From: Rhizobium sp. BK650
Lineage (GTDB): Bacteria; Pseudomonadota; Alphaproteobacteria; Rhizobiales; Rhizobiaceae
Direction of reading: 5' to 3'
Length of the DNA stretch: 64,000 nucleotides
NCBI RefSeq assembly: GCF_014195325.1
Contig: NZ_JACIBK010000002.1
Span: forward strand, 558,001-622,000
Shown here piece by piece: positions 43,258 through 53,418 of this stretch (positions within the stretch are counted from its first letter, which is position 1; every line of letters starts with the position of its first letter). The notes under the pieces are model-generated. The model was not told where the DNA came from. It was given only the letters and a program-made list of their open reading frames with translations, and did not search any database. A program made the translations under genes and the position numbers.

Positions 43258-43703
43258 AAAGTACACTTCGCATTTCTCTGAAAGCCGGAGAAAGAATCTT
43301 CATCAACGGCGCTGTCCTGCGTGTCGACCGTAAGGTCGCACTGGAATTCCTGAATGATGTGACGTTCCTTCTCGAAAACCACGTGCTGCAGCCCGAGGGC
43401 GCAACCACGCCGCTTCGCCAACTCTACTTCATTGCTCAGATGATCCTCATCAATCCAGAGGGCAAGGAACATTCGACGGCGATGTTCCGCAAGTCGATCA
43501 CGATGCTTCTCACCTGCTTCAAGAACGAAGAGATCCTCGCCGAACTGAAGCGCATCGATGCGCTCGTCTCGACCGGCCGCGCTTTTGATGCGCTCAAGGC
43601 CATCCGCGGTCTCTACTCGATCGAAGACAGTATCCTCAACAATCACGAGCTGCCGCCGACGATGGTCGAGCAGATTCGCAGGGAGATCGCACCATGGCGG
43701 TAG
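43254..43703 (+). CDS. flbT: Flagellin mRNA regulator FlbT
   Basis: A 149-residue protein ([40 protein letters not shown]). In Caulobacter FlbT binds the 5' untranslated region of flagellin mRNA and promotes its decay until the hook is complete. The structured leaders found here before flaA, flaB and flaC are natural candidate targets. Overlaps flaF by 4 bp and flgD by 10 bp. Confidence 0.94.
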   Translation: MKSTLRISLKAGERIFINGAVLRVDRKVALEFLNDVTFLLENHVLQPEGATTPLRQLYFIAQMILINPEGKEHSTAMFRKSITMLLTCFKNEEILAELKRIDALVSTGRAFDALKAIRGLYSIEDSILNNHELPPTMVEQIRREIAPWR

Positions 43704-44125
43704 ATGCAACGGCGAAGGTGAACACTTCCACACCCTTGACTGATACGACGAACTCGGCCCAGAAGAAGGCGACGCTGAATTACGACAACTTTCTTCAGCT
43801 GCTGATCGCGCAGATGAAGAACCAGGACCCGACCGATCCGATGAAGGCGAGCGAGCAGGTGGCGCAGCTTGCGACTTTCTCGCAGGTCGAGCAGACGGTC
43901 CAGACCAACACCAAGTTGGATACGCTTCTAGCAAGCTCGAGCCTCACCCAGGCCAGCAGCTACGTCGGCAAGTACATGGAAAGCGCCGACGGCACGGTCA
44001 AGGGCGTCATCGATTCCGTCAAGGTTTATTCCGACGGCATCATTGCGACGACCGAGAATGGCGGTAAGATACTCGTGCAAGCGGGAATCACCGTTGCCGA
44101 CAAGGCTCCGAGCAGCAGTTCCTGA
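43694..44125 (+). CDS. flgD: Flagellar hook-capping protein FlgD
   Basis: A 143-residue hook scaffold. It has the conserved N-terminal segment [20 protein letters not shown] with [17 protein letters not shown]; the C-terminal beta domain of enterobacterial FlgD is short here, a common form in alphaproteobacteria. Begins inside the end of flbT (10-bp overlap). Confidence 0.93.
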   Translation: MAVDATAKVNTSTPLTDTTNSAQKKATLNYDNFLQLLIAQMKNQDPTDPMKASEQVAQLATFSQVEQTVQTNTKLDTLLASSSLTQASSYVGKYMESADGTVKGVIDSVKVYSDGIIATTENGGKILVQAGITVADKAPSSSS

Positions 44126-44212
44126 CGCGAGCGGCCGGCGCGCCGATTTGACGCCAACAATCGCGGCCTGGCCAAGGCGGGCCGCTTCAAGGCGATATGA
44201 GGTTGCCTTTCG

Positions 44213-44479
44213 ATGAACGAAGCTGATGCATTGGATCTTTTCCAGGCCGCGATCTGGACCGTGCTGATCGCCGCCGGTCCCGCTGTCATCGCCGCTATGG
44301 TGGTGGGCCTCGTCATTGCCCTGATCCAGGCGCTGACCCAGGTGCAGGAAGCGACGCTGACCTTCGTTCCGAAGATCGTCGCCGTACTGGTCACGATCGG
44401 CATTTCCGCTCCCTTCGTGGGCTCCCAGATTTCCATCTTCACCAATCTGGTTTTCTCGCGCATCCAGTCCGGCTTCTGA
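44213..44479 (+). CDS. fliQ: Flagellar type III export gate protein FliQ
   Basis: An 88-residue, two-helix membrane protein (LFQAAIWTVLIAAGPAVIAA; VGLVIALIQALTQVQEATLT). Length exactly as expected. Lies 87 bp after flgD and 91 bp before flhA. Confidence 0.95.
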   Translation: MNEADALDLFQAAIWTVLIAAGPAVIAAMVVGLVIALIQALTQVQEATLTFVPKIVAVLVTIGISAPFVGSQISIFTNLVFSRIQSGF

Positions 44480-44570
44480 GCCAACTTCGCGCAAGCTTCG
44501 CCAATTAATTGTCGATGGGAACTGGGCGGACTCCGATGTTCGCCTCCTCTCATGAAGAGACGGAATCGCA

Positions 44571-46658
44571 ATGGCGCAACCACCTGCACTACCCCTTCCG
44601 AAAGTCGCTCCCAGCATGCGTGACATCGGCTTTGCTTTGGGCATCGTCGGTATCATCTGCATCCTCTTCCTGCCGATCCCGCCGTTTCTGATCGACATGG
44701 GACTGGCATTCTCGATCGCCTTTTCGGTGCTGATTCTCATGGTCGCACTGTGGATCCAGAAGCCGCTCGATTTCTCGTCCTTCCCGACCATCCTTCTGAT
44801 CGCGACGATGACGCGATTGGCGCTGAACATCGCCACCACCCGTGTCATCCTTTCGCATGGCAACGAGGGACACAACGCTGCAGGCGGCGTCATCGCGGGC
44901 TTTGCAAGTCTGGTCATGTCTGGCGACTTCGTCATCGGTTTGATCGTCTTCCTGATCCTCATCACCATCAACTTCATCGTCATCACCAAGGGTGCGACGC
45001 GTATTGCGGAAGTCGGCGCACGGTTCACCTTGGACGCCATCCCCGGCAAGCAGATGTCGATCGATGCCGACCTCTCGGCCGGCATCATCGACGAGAAGGA
45101 AGCCCAGCGGCGCCGCAAGGAACTGGAAGAGGAAAGCTCGTTTTTCGGTGCCATGGACGGTGCGTCGAAGTTCGTGCGCGGTGATGCGGTCGCAGGCCTT
45201 CTCATTACCAGCATCAACGTCTTCGGCGGCATCATCATCGGTTACTTCCGCCACGGCATGCCGATCGGTGAGGCCGCTGATGTCTTCGTCAAGCTGTCGG
45301 TCGGTGACGGCCTCGTCTCGCAGATGCCGGCCCTCATCGTCTCGCTCGCTGCAGGCCTCCTCGTCTCTCGCGGCGGCACGGTCGGATCCACCGACCAGGC
45401 GGTCGTCAATCAGCTCAGCGGCTATCCGCGCGCACTGTCCGTCTCGGCCGTCCTGATGTTCGTGCTAGGCCTGATGCCGGGACTGCCGACGCTGCCCTTC
45501 GTCGTCCTCGGCAGTCTCCTCGCCTTCGGCGCATGGTTCATTCCGCGTCAGATCGAAGCGGAGAACAAGATCCGTCGCGAAGCCGAAGAAAAGAAGGTCG
45601 TCCAGAACAAGGAGCTCGAAAAGGACTCGGTCAAGTCGGTACTTCGCACGTCTGAAATCGAGCTTGCTCTCGGCAAAATGGTTTCGACCCGTCTGCTCGG
45701 CGCCCACCAGGAGCTCGCCTTCCGCGTCGGCAAGATGCGCAAGAAGTTCGCCACCCAGTACGGATTCGTCGTGCCGGAAATCAAGGTTACCGACGATATC
45801 GGCATCCCCGAAAAGTCCTACCAGATCCGTATTCACGGCACGACGGTTGCCTCGAACCTGCTGCGTGTCGGCGAAGTCCTCGTCGTCACGGGCGCCGGCC
45901 GCAAGCCGAGCATTCCGGGTGACGAAATCCGCGAACCCGCTTTCGGCATGCCGGCGGTTTCGATCCTCGAAAACTTCGCCGACGATCTGAAGCGTGAAGG
46001 CTTCCAGCCGATCGACAACGTCTCCGTCGTGCTGACGCATATGAGCGAGGTTATCAGAAACAACCTGCCGCAGCTTCTCTCCTACAAGGACGTGAAGATA
46101 CTGATCGATCGTCTGGACCCTGAATATAAAAAGCTCGCCGATGAGATCTGCTCGTCCCACATGTCGTATTCGGGCCTGCAGGCGGTACTGAAGCTGCTGC
46201 TTGCCGAGCGTGTCTCGATCCGCAACCTGCACCTCATCCTGGAAGCGGTCGCCGAACTTGCCCCGCACGTCAGAAAGACGGAGCAGATCGTCGAGCACGT
46301 CCGTATCCGCATGGCCCAGCAGCTCTGCGGCGATCTTGCCGACAACGGCGTGCTGCGCGTGCTGCGACTCGGCAGCAAATGGGATCTTGCCTTCCACCAG
46401 GCTCTCAAGCGCGATGCAAAGGGGGAAGTCGTCGAATTCGACATCGATCCACGCACGCTCGAAGAGTTCAGCGAGCAGGCGACGAAGGTTATCCGTGAAT
46501 TCATGGACAGGGGCCTGCCATTCGCCCTTGTCACTTCGCCGGAAACACGCTCCTATGTGCGCATGATCATCGAGCGACTCTTCGCAACGCTTCCTGTGCT
46601 CTCGCATGTGGAACTGGCCAAGGGCATCGAAATCAAGATTTTGGGCTCGATTTCATGA
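44571..46658 (+). CDS. flhA: Flagellar type III export channel protein FlhA
   Basis: A 695-residue export-gate protein. Eight membrane helices in the first ~330 residues, including the conserved FHIPEP region ([39 protein letters not shown]), and a cytoplasmic docking domain from about 360. The stop overlaps fliR by 4 bp. Confidence 0.97.
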   Translation: MAQPPALPLPKVAPSMRDIGFALGIVGIICILFLPIPPFLIDMGLAFSIAFSVLILMVALWIQKPLDFSSFPTILLIATMTRLALNIATTRVILSHGNEGHNAAGGVIAGFASLVMSGDFVIGLIVFLILITINFIVITKGATRIAEVGARFTLDAIPGKQMSIDADLSAGIIDEKEAQRRRKELEEESSFFGAMDGASKFVRGDAVAGLLITSINVFGGIIIGYFRHGMPIGEAADVFVKLSVGDGLVSQMPALIVSLAAGLLVSRGGTVGSTDQAVVNQLSGYPRALSVSAVLMFVLGLMPGLPTLPFVVLGSLLAFGAWFIPRQIEAENKIRREAEEKKVVQNKELEKDSVKSVLRTSEIELALGKMVSTRLLGAHQELAFRVGKMRKKFATQYGFVVPEIKVTDDIGIPEKSYQIRIHGTTVASNLLRVGEVLVVTGAGRKPSIPGDEIREPAFGMPAVSILENFADDLKREGFQPIDNVSVVLTHMSEVIRNNLPQLLSYKDVKILIDRLDPEYKKLADEICSSHMSYSGLQAVLKLLLAERVSIRNLHLILEAVAELAPHVRKTEQIVEHVRIRMAQQLCGDLADNGVLRVLRLGSKWDLAFHQALKRDAKGEVVEFDIDPRTLEEFSEQATKVIREFMDRGLPFALVTSPETRSYVRMIIERLFATLPVLSHVELAKGIEIKILGSIS

Positions 46659-47407
46659 TTTCAGACCCGCAAGGGACAGTTCTGGCGCTGTTTCTGGTTT
46701 TCTGCCGGATCGGTGGCTGCGTGCTGACCCTTCCGGGTTTCTCTTCCGCTCGCGTGCCGGAGTTGTTGCGGATCTTCATCGCAGCCGCGCTTTCGCTTGC
46801 GGTGCTGCCGGTGCTGTGGGACACGGTCTATCCTTCGGTTCACACCAGTTCCGGCACCTATATTGGTCTGATTTTCAGCGAATCGCTGATCGGTGTCATG
46901 TATGGCATGCTCGCCCGTCTTTATACGCTCGGTCTGCAATTCGCGGCCACTATCGTGTCGATGATGGTCGGCTACACGCAGCCGAGCACGTCTGACGTCA
47001 TTGAAGATTCCGCCGAAATCAGCCTGACGGCCTTCATTACGATGACTGGCCTGATGGTTCTGTTCATCATGGATTTCCATCACATCGTCTTCCGCGCGCT
47101 GATCGATTCCTACACGAGCATGCCCTTCGGCGGGCTGCTGCAGATGCGTTCCACGCTCATCACCTTCACGGATACGCTGGAGCAGACCACCTACATCATG
47201 CTGCGTCTTGCGAGCCCCTATTTGATCTACGGACTGATCTTCAACATCTCTATCGGCTTCATCAACAAGCTCGCGCCGCAGATCCCGGTCTACTTCATCT
47301 CCACGCCCTATCTGCTGATGGGCGGCCTCTTCCTGCTCTATTTCTCCATCGCTGCCTTGATCAGCCAGTTCGGCCAGTCATTTGCCGGCATATTCGTGGG
47401 CAGGTGA
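46655..47407 (+). CDS. fliR: Flagellar type III export gate protein FliR
   Basis: A 250-residue membrane protein with six predicted helices, e.g. [32 protein letters not shown] and the C-terminal [20 protein letters not shown]. Overlaps flhA by 4 bp; a FliJ-like gene follows 6 bp later. Confidence 0.95.
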   Translation: MISDPQGTVLALFLVFCRIGGCVLTLPGFSSARVPELLRIFIAAALSLAVLPVLWDTVYPSVHTSSGTYIGLIFSESLIGVMYGMLARLYTLGLQFAATIVSMMVGYTQPSTSDVIEDSAEISLTAFITMTGLMVLFIMDFHHIVFRALIDSYTSMPFGGLLQMRSTLITFTDTLEQTTYIMLRLASPYLIYGLIFNISIGFINKLAPQIPVYFISTPYLLMGGLFLLYFSIAALISQFGQSFAGIFVGR

Positions 47408-47413
47408 GGGGCG

Positions 47414-47824
47414 ATGATCGAGAAGAAACGCTCCGACAAGCTCAAACGCCTGGTCGCAGTACAGCGACATCTTGAAAAAATGGCCGAATACGATCTGGCC
47501 GAAACCAGCCGCCAGCGCGCGGAGGTCAATGCGGCCATGGATGTCGCCATTCTTGCGCTCGGTTCGCTGGACCCCGTCCATCGTGCTTTTTCGCAGAGTT
47601 ATGCCGACCGCTTCGGCAGGCTGACCATCAAGGACCAGCAGTTGACCGGCATGCAGCAGGTGCATGAAATGCGCCTGACGCGCGAGCGCGCCAAGGGCGA
47701 CCGTCTGGAAGAGAGCATGTTCGATGCCCTCCAGGCCGAGCGTCGCGAGGCGGAGGACAATGCCGTCTACGACGTAATCGATCAGCAGTTCGCAACGCCA
47801 GCCTCCAGCAAGCTTCAAAAATAA
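47414..47824 (+). CDS. FliJ-like coiled-coil protein
   Basis: A 136-residue, highly charged and almost wholly helical protein (KLKRLVAVQRHLEKMAEYDL; MRLTRERAKGDRLEESMFDA). Size, coiled-coil character and position among export genes (after fliR, before flgJ) fit FliJ, the central stalk-like export chaperone working with FliI. FliJ sequences are poorly conserved, so the call rests on architecture and context. Confidence 0.6.
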   Translation: MIEKKRSDKLKRLVAVQRHLEKMAEYDLAETSRQRAEVNAAMDVAILALGSLDPVHRAFSQSYADRFGRLTIKDQQLTGMQQVHEMRLTRERAKGDRLEESMFDALQAERREAEDNAVYDVIDQQFATPASSKLQK

Positions 47825-47858
47825 TAATCGCCACGATCTTACATTAGAGGATTGTAAC

Positions 47859-48425
47859 GTGGCTATTTCACCCCCCAGCGATCTGGTGATGGACGTCGTC
47901 AAGGCGGCCGACCCCATGGAGGTTCAGGCTGCCCAGGAAAAGCTGAAGGCCAACCGCGCCGCCTTTGCCGCAAACAGCCTGGCTGAGGCCGGTAACGGCT
48001 TTTCTTCCGCAGTCGACATTCTCGACCACGTCAAGCAGAAGACCGGCCTGCACAATATTCAGAACCGCGAGAAGACTGAGGAAGTACCGGAAACCTACCG
48101 GAAGTTCGAGGCCATGGTTCTGCAGAATTTCGTGAAGTCCATGCTGCCGAGCGATGCCGAGAACGTCTTCGGCAAGGGCGCCACCGGCGACATCTGGAAG
48201 GGCATGATGGCCGAGCAGCTCGGCAACGTCATGGCCAAGGGCGACGGTATCGGCATTGCCAAGCAGATGTATTCCGAGCAGCTGCGTCGCCAGGAGGGCA
48301 AGATCGTCAATGCCTCCACGGATGAAGACGACCGCAAGACGGCCATGGGCATGATCGATGAATTTCAGCGTAAGACCTTCGGCACCCCGACTGCCGACAA
48401 CAAGTCCGCAACGAGTGACGCATAA
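47859..48425 (+). CDS. flgJ: Rod-cap protein FlgJ (N-terminal type, no muramidase)
   Basis: A 188-residue protein with a rod-binding domain at about 85-150 (YRKFEAMVLQNFVKSMLPSD, GDIWKGMMAEQLGNVMAKGD). It lacks the C-terminal peptidoglycan hydrolase of enterobacterial FlgJ; such proteins have also been annotated CheL. Start is GTG at 47859, with AGAGG 8 bases upstream. The separate transglycosylase at 37347 may supply the missing activity. Confidence 0.85.
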   Translation: MAISPPSDLVMDVVKAADPMEVQAAQEKLKANRAAFAANSLAEAGNGFSSAVDILDHVKQKTGLHNIQNREKTEEVPETYRKFEAMVLQNFVKSMLPSDAENVFGKGATGDIWKGMMAEQLGNVMAKGDGIGIAKQMYSEQLRRQEGKIVNASTDEDDRKTAMGMIDEFQRKTFGTPTADNKSATSDA

Positions 48426-48436
48426 TCGAGGATAAA

Positions 48437-48802
48437 ATGGAAATAGTTTCGAATGAATACAGGATCAAATCCGTTCTCGGGCGCCTCGAAATGATAATCG
48501 ACAATGAGAACAACCGGATCGGCAGTGATCCGCAGTTCGATCTCAAGGTCTCCAATGCGCATAAGAGCCGGTGCCTATACGAGCTCTCGATGCTCTTCCG
48601 CGATACAGATCCGGGCGAGCTGGCCGCATCGCATCTGGACCAGCTTCACGGTCTGAAGAAGAAACTGGTGCTGAACGCCCGCCGTGTCGAAGCGCATCTG
48701 GAGGCGGTTCGCGCGGTTGCCGATCTTCTGAAGAATGCCGTGCAGGATGCCGACGCCGACGGCACCTATTCCCAGGAACAGTTTGTCGCTCGGGATGCCT
48801 AA
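48437..48802 (+). CDS. FlgN-like flagellar export chaperone
   Basis: A 121-residue helical protein (SVLGRLEMIIDNENNRIGSD; LHGLKKKLVLNARRVEAHLE) consistent with FlgN-type chaperones for FlgK/FlgL: N-terminal long helices with a short C-terminal tail. Its stop overlaps the next start (TAATG). The assignment is moderate because FlgN sequences are weakly conserved. Confidence 0.6.
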   Translation: MEIVSNEYRIKSVLGRLEMIIDNENNRIGSDPQFDLKVSNAHKSRCLYELSMLFRDTDPGELAASHLDQLHGLKKKLVLNARRVEAHLEAVRAVADLLKNAVQDADADGTYSQEQFVARDA

Positions 48803-49344
48803 TGATCAAGCTCGTCCTCACAGGTGTCTGGGTTTGCGCCGTTACGCTGGCATCGGTCTATTTTTCGGTGAACATGGCGACTGCGCCGGTGCCGGCTGAA
48901 TCGGATACCAAGCAGAGCGCGCTCGAGCTGGTGAAGGGCGAGACGATCACTGTGCCTGTCATCGGCAATGGTGCGGTCAACGGTTATTTCCTTGGCCGTA
49001 TGTCCTTCATGATGCATAAGGATATGATCGCGGGCCTGAACCTGCCGATCACGGAGATGACGACCGACGAACTCTTCAGTCTGCTTGTAGGCAACAAGAT
49101 GGTCGATGTGTCCAACATCAAGACTTTCGATCCCGGGGCCTTCCGCGAGGAGATCAAGAAGGGCATGAACGAGCGTCTTGGCGGCGAGTATGTCGCCGAA
49201 GTCATGCTGGAACAGCTCGACTATCTCTCCAAGGAAGACGTGAAGGAAACCTCCGGCGGCAAGCCGGCGAAGGTTGGTGCGCCGGTCAAGATCATCGATA
49301 CCGCGCCGGCTTCCGGAACGCCGGCCCCGTCCTCCAGTCACTGA
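48802..49344 (+). CDS. Single-pass membrane protein, divergent FliL-like
   Basis: A 180-residue protein with an N-terminal membrane anchor (LVLTGVWVCAVTLASVYFSV) and a periplasmic domain. The middle (GYFLGRMSFMMHKDMIAGLN) and the helix FREEIKKGMNERLGGEYVAE followed by VMLEQLDYLSKED resemble the FliL periplasmic domain, in which an N-acylated 'REE...N..L' helix precedes a final strand. The tail is Pro/Ala/Ser-rich. Start at 48802 couples to the FlgN-like gene. It is the last gene of the flagellar run; FliL itself is at 24407. Function is inferred. Confidence 0.6.
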   Translation: MIKLVLTGVWVCAVTLASVYFSVNMATAPVPAESDTKQSALELVKGETITVPVIGNGAVNGYFLGRMSFMMHKDMIAGLNLPITEMTTDELFSLLVGNKMVDVSNIKTFDPGAFREEIKKGMNERLGGEYVAEVMLEQLDYLSKEDVKETSGGKPAKVGAPVKIIDTAPASGTPAPSSSH

Positions 49345-49365
49345 TTGCCAGCTGCCGCTCACCAG

Positions 49366-49396
49366 AAAACGGCGCCGAAAGGCGTCGTTTTTTTCG
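49366..49396 (+). terminator. Terminator at the end of the flagellar run
   Basis: AAAACGGCGCC, GAAA loop, GGCGTCGTTTT (49366-49376 with 49381-49391; one G-U pair), followed by TTTC. Closes the flgE-to-FliL-like gene run. Confidence 0.85.
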
Positions 49397-49624
49397 TTCT
49401 TGCCTTGGTTAATGAACAGCTTATGCGCGCATGAAAATCCAAGCTTCTTTCCTAAGGGTTGTTTGAAGCCAAGCTGATACAAACGCAGCACAGGCTTGGG
49501 GATGCCGCCACCGGGTGGTCGCTTCAAGCGTGACGCTGCAGGTCCTTACAGGACCTCCGCTGCGGAAATGTGGGCTATTTTCCGGGATGTCTGGCGGATG
49601 ACGCACCCTCGGTGGGAGGTTGGA

Positions 49625-50482
49625 ATGAATCTGATTGCAAACTTCGCGGTGCTCGCATCGCGGCGGACGATTTTCGATCTGCCGGTTTGCGATCTCGGCT
49701 GGGACGATGCGCTGGTTTTCATCAACGAACTGGCTTCCATTCCCGTCGGGCAGACCGTGGTTTGCTTCGTGAACGCCCATAACATGCTGACGGCCCTGCG
49801 CGACGATGATTATTATCAGATCATGTCGCGCAATCTCGTGCTGCCCGATGGCATCGGCCTTAACATCGCATCCCAGGTCACGCACGGTTCGCCTTTTCCC
49901 GCCAATCTGAACGGCACCGATTTCGTCCCGGCCCTCCTGACTTTCATGGAAACGCCGCGCCGTATCGGCCTTATCGGCGGCACGCGGGCGGTTGTCGAAA
50001 AGGCGGCCGAGAATTTTTCCAAGCATTCGCCCTGGCACGAATTCTGTGTCATTTCCGATGGCTTCTTCGACAAGGCCGATCCGAAGGCCGTGACTGCCGA
50101 AGTAGAGCGTCAGCGGCTCGATATCCTGATCGTCGGCATGGGTACGCCGCTGCAGGAAAAATGGGTCCACCAGAATATCCGCGCCGATCACGCGCGTCTC
50201 GTTTTGACGGTCGGTGCACTTTTCGATTTCGTTTCGGGCACTGTGCCACGCGCGCCGAAAACTGTGCGCATGATGCGTCTGGAATGGGCCTATCGCCTGG
50301 TGCAGGAGCCGGCGCGCCTATGGCGCCGCTATGTCATCGGTATTCCGGTCTTCCTCTTCCGGGTCTTCCAGTATCGATTCAGCCGGCGCGCGCGCATTCT
50401 CGGTCAGCAGGATGAACCAGCCATCGCCACACATGCCGCAGGCGAGCAGAAGAGAATCGAGCAGACGAAAAAAGCCGGTTGA
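49625..50482 (+). CDS. WecG/TagA/CpsF-family glycosyltransferase
   Basis: A 285-residue family GT26 enzyme; these transfer N-acetylmannosaminuronate or similar sugars onto lipid-linked intermediates at the cytoplasmic membrane face. Motifs: VNAHNMLTALRDDDYYQIMS, NLVLPDGIGL, GLIGGTRAVVEKAAENF, LIVGMGTPLQEKWVHQN, VGALFDFVSGTVPRAPKTVR. Start at 49625 with GGAGG 5 bases upstream; the frame opens further upstream (49496) without similarity. Probably acts in exopolysaccharide synthesis with the next gene. Confidence 0.85.
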   Translation: MNLIANFAVLASRRTIFDLPVCDLGWDDALVFINELASIPVGQTVVCFVNAHNMLTALRDDDYYQIMSRNLVLPDGIGLNIASQVTHGSPFPANLNGTDFVPALLTFMETPRRIGLIGGTRAVVEKAAENFSKHSPWHEFCVISDGFFDKADPKAVTAEVERQRLDILIVGMGTPLQEKWVHQNIRADHARLVLTVGALFDFVSGTVPRAPKTVRMMRLEWAYRLVQEPARLWRRYVIGIPVFLFRVFQYRFSRRARILGQQDEPAIATHAAGEQKRIEQTKKAG

Positions 50483-50601
50483 TGACAGATTTCTTGAGGC
50501 TGCGGTTAACCATTTCTTTGCCATGTATATTTAGGCTAGTTTAATCATCCGCGTGAGCGGTTGAGTGAACTCGGCCATCATGCGCGTGAGATGTGACGCC
50601 A

Positions 50602-52380
50602 ATGCACGATTCCAGGGCGAGAAGCAGTTCTCATGATCGGGCAACTTCGTTGTTGCGCGTCAACCGGAAGACTTATGCTGAAACGGCTACCCCGCTGCCG
50701 GAAATCCGTCCGTCGGAAGCCGAACTGCTGCACGCAATAGGGAGACTGCTCGAAGAGCAGCGCGCCAGGACCCGGCAGACGGAACCGCTGGTGGACCGGA
50801 TCGAAACGATCCTTGGTTCCCGTCTGCAGGCTGCAAACGACATCGCCTGCGCTCCGGTGGTGGAGCCCTCCCAAGCTGGGCCGGAGACGACGACCCAGAT
50901 CACGGAGGTTCGGGAAGTCGCTCCCATTGAAAAGGCGTTTATTCCGACGGTTTCGCGTGAGATGCGGCGCCCGAACTGGAGCGGAAGTGCGCTCATCATC
51001 GCTGTTCTCTCTTTGGCCGGTGCTGCCGCTCCTATGCTGATGCCAACCTCACCCACCCTTTACACCGCAGAGATGACACTTGGAGTGGATGCAGGCGCGG
51101 GCGATCGGACTGCGCTCCTCGGGGATACCGTCAAAACGCTGTTTTCAGTACCTGCCATCGCCTCTGCCGTTACGGCTCTGAAGCTGGATCGCGATCCGGA
51201 GTTCGCCGGTAACAGTGCCAATGCGCTTGGCGTCGCCTTCGATCTTCTCTCCGGCAGCGGGGCAGCCGCCGATCCAGCATCGCGCGCAGAGACTGCTCTG
51301 AAATCTGCCATAGCAGTTATTCCAGACGACCGCACCGGTGTCGTCCGTTTGATGGTAACGACAAACGATGCCGACAAATCGACACGCATCGCCACGCGGC
51401 TGTCCGATGCCGTGACCGGCGGCGGCGCGGCTGACAAGGCGGCCGAAACGGCCATTGCCTTGAAGAAGGATAATGATCAGGCTCAGGCAGAGCTCACGGC
51501 CTTCAGCCAGAAGAGCGGCGAGGGCAATGTCAAGGTCGCGACGCAATTGCAGCGTCAGATCGCCGGGCTCGATGCCGACCTGAAGAGCGCCGACGATCAT
51601 ATCCTGGCCGGCAAGGAGCAGGCCGATAGGTTGAAGGCTGCCAAACTCTCTGACGTGCTGGAGGGCTCGCTCGCTCCGGATATGATCTCGCCGGCCCTGC
51701 AGGATCTGCGCGACAGATACGCGATTGCCAAGACCGCATTGGCACAGCTTTCGGCAGATCTCGGACCGCGCCATCCGCGTCTGCTCCAACAGCAGGCGGA
51801 GGTCGACGGTCTGAAGGACAGCATCAGCAAGGAACTGGCGCGCCTCGTGCAGAACGCAAATACAGCCGCCAAGACCGCCGTCGATGCACGCAGGCAGCTC
51901 AATGATCGCCGCAACGCGCTGATCGCCCAGAGCCGTGATACCGGCGTCGATCTCGCCAAGCTGACCGAATTGCGGGAAAGGGCGGCTGCAGCCCGCTCGC
52001 GGCTGGAAGAGGAAGTGTCCACGACAAGTGCCATCGGTAATAGCCGAGTGACGGTTCGCAAACCTGCTCTTGCGTTGCCGGCTTCCGACAACGATGGTCT
52101 CAGTGTCCATTCGCTGATTGGCGGCCTTGCCGGTCTGGCGCTCGGCCTCGGCTTCGCTTTCTTGCCGCGGTTCTTCGGCCGAGTACCAGAACACGCCCCG
52201 GTCCCAATTCCAGTTCAGGTCCCGGTCCTCAACCTCATGCCGGAATATGCGCCGGCCCCAGCGGTGGCGCGGGTCCTGGAGCCGACGTTGGTCCCGCAGG
52301 CGGCTGGTGAAGTCGATGCGATGCGCTCGCAGATCGCCAGCCTGCGCGCTCGCTTCCACGAATACAAGGCCGCACGATAG
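50602..52380 (+). CDS. GumC/Wzc-like polysaccharide co-polymerase without kinase domain
   Basis: A ~592-residue membrane protein. A ~125-residue hydrophilic N-terminus precedes membrane helix 1 ([20 protein letters not shown], ~128-147), then a periplasmic chain-length-determinant region with long coiled coils, [20 protein letters not shown] (the GumC/ExoP 'HP' motif), and membrane helix 2 near 505-523 ([19 protein letters not shown]). A Pro-rich cytoplasmic tail replaces the tyrosine-kinase domain. A GTG three codons upstream (50593) is an alternative start. Likely regulates export or chain length of a surface polysaccharide together with the GT26 gene. Confidence 0.75.
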   Translation: MHDSRARSSSHDRATSLLRVNRKTYAETATPLPEIRPSEAELLHAIGRLLEEQRARTRQTEPLVDRIETILGSRLQAANDIACAPVVEPSQAGPETTTQITEVREVAPIEKAFIPTVSREMRRPNWSGSALIIAVLSLAGAAAPMLMPTSPTLYTAEMTLGVDAGAGDRTALLGDTVKTLFSVPAIASAVTALKLDRDPEFAGNSANALGVAFDLLSGSGAAADPASRAETALKSAIAVIPDDRTGVVRLMVTTNDADKSTRIATRLSDAVTGGGAADKAAETAIALKKDNDQAQAELTAFSQKSGEGNVKVATQLQRQIAGLDADLKSADDHILAGKEQADRLKAAKLSDVLEGSLAPDMISPALQDLRDRYAIAKTALAQLSADLGPRHPRLLQQQAEVDGLKDSISKELARLVQNANTAAKTAVDARRQLNDRRNALIAQSRDTGVDLAKLTELRERAAAARSRLEEEVSTTSAIGNSRVTVRKPALALPASDNDGLSVHSLIGGLAGLALGLGFAFLPRFFGRVPEHAPVPIPVQVPVLNLMPEYAPAPAVARVLEPTLVPQAAGEVDAMRSQIASLRARFHEYKAAR

Positions 52381-52501
52381 ACGAACGCCCAGCCCGCAGA
52401 TTGCTCTTGCATTTGCCGTTTTTAAACGGGATAGGGCGTTATCGGGAAATCATTCCCGCCGCGGGCGAATAGACTGGCGCGAAATTGGGCGGAGAAGACG
52501 C

Positions 52502-53401
52502 GTGACGACAGTAATCGATGGCAAGCAGGTTGCCGCTTCCGTAATTGAAACCGTGAAATCGGCAAATGCTGCGCTGGAAGCCGCCAAAGGCGTCCAGACG
52601 GGCCTTGCTGTCATCATCGTCGGCGACGATCCGGCCAGCCACACCTACGTCAGCTCCAAGAGCCGCATGGCCAAGGAATGCGGCTTCAAATCCGTCCAGC
52701 ACACGCTGCCCGTCGAGACGACGCAAGAGGAGCTTGCAGCGCTCGTGGCCTCGCTCAATGCCGATCCTTCGATCCACGGCATCCTCGTGCAGCTGCCGCT
52801 GCCGAAACATCTCGACAGCGAACCGATTATCCAGTCGATCCTGCCGGAGAAGGACGTCGATGGCTTGAGCGTCGTCAATGCCGGCAAGCTAGCGACCGGC
52901 GACCTGAAGACGGGCCTCGTTTCCTGCACGCCGGCCGGTGCCATGGTTTTCGTTCGCCGCACGCATGGCGAAGACCTTTCCGGTCTCAACGCCGTCGTTA
53001 TCGGTCGTTCCAATCTCTTCGGCAAGCCGATGGCTCAGCTTCTGCTGAACGCCAATGCGACGGTTACCATCGCTCATTCGCGCACGAAGAACCTAGCTGA
53101 AATCTGCCGCAACGCCGATATCCTCGTCGCTGCCGTCGGCCGTCCGGAAATGGTCAAGGCTGACTGGGTGAAACCTGGTGCAACCGTCATCGATGTAGGC
53201 ATCAATCGTATCGATGCGCCGGAACGGGGCGAGGGCAAGACCCGCCTCGTGGGAGATGTGGCTTTCGCCGAGGTCTCTCCGGTTGCTGCCGTCATCACGC
53301 CGGTTCCCGGCGGCGTCGGCCCTATGACGATCGCCATGCTGATGGCCAATACCCTTATTGCCGCCCATCGCTCGGCAGGGCTGACGGCGCCATCATTCTG
53401 A
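52502..53401 (+). CDS. folD: Bifunctional methylenetetrahydrofolate dehydrogenase/cyclohydrolase FolD
   Basis: A 299-residue cytoplasmic enzyme of one-carbon metabolism: NADP-dependent oxidation of 5,10-methylene-THF and hydrolysis to 10-formyl-THF. Visible: [15 protein letters not shown] (catalytic Lys), [29 protein letters not shown] and the Rossmann [17 protein letters not shown], ending in [17 protein letters not shown]. Start is GTG at 52502 with GGAGAAG upstream; the frame extends upstream without similarity. Not functionally tied to its neighbours. Confidence 0.95.
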   Translation: MTTVIDGKQVAASVIETVKSANAALEAAKGVQTGLAVIIVGDDPASHTYVSSKSRMAKECGFKSVQHTLPVETTQEELAALVASLNADPSIHGILVQLPLPKHLDSEPIIQSILPEKDVDGLSVVNAGKLATGDLKTGLVSCTPAGAMVFVRRTHGEDLSGLNAVVIGRSNLFGKPMAQLLLNANATVTIAHSRTKNLAEICRNADILVAAVGRPEMVKADWVKPGATVIDVGINRIDAPERGEGKTRLVGDVAFAEVSPVAAVITPVPGGVGPMTIAMLMANTLIAAHRSAGLTAPSF

Positions 53402-53418
53402 TCAGATCGAGGCGCCGA

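Noticed and set aside
41845..43266. A 473-codon open frame on the minus strand across flgL and flaF
   Set aside because: Shadow of flgL/flaF; Arg/His-rich composition typical of antisense translation and no similarity.
52118..52501. Upstream extension of folD by 128 codons
   Set aside because: It overlaps the 3' part of the GumC-like gene; the conserved FolD N-terminus begins at the GTG at 52502 with a good Shine-Dalgarno.
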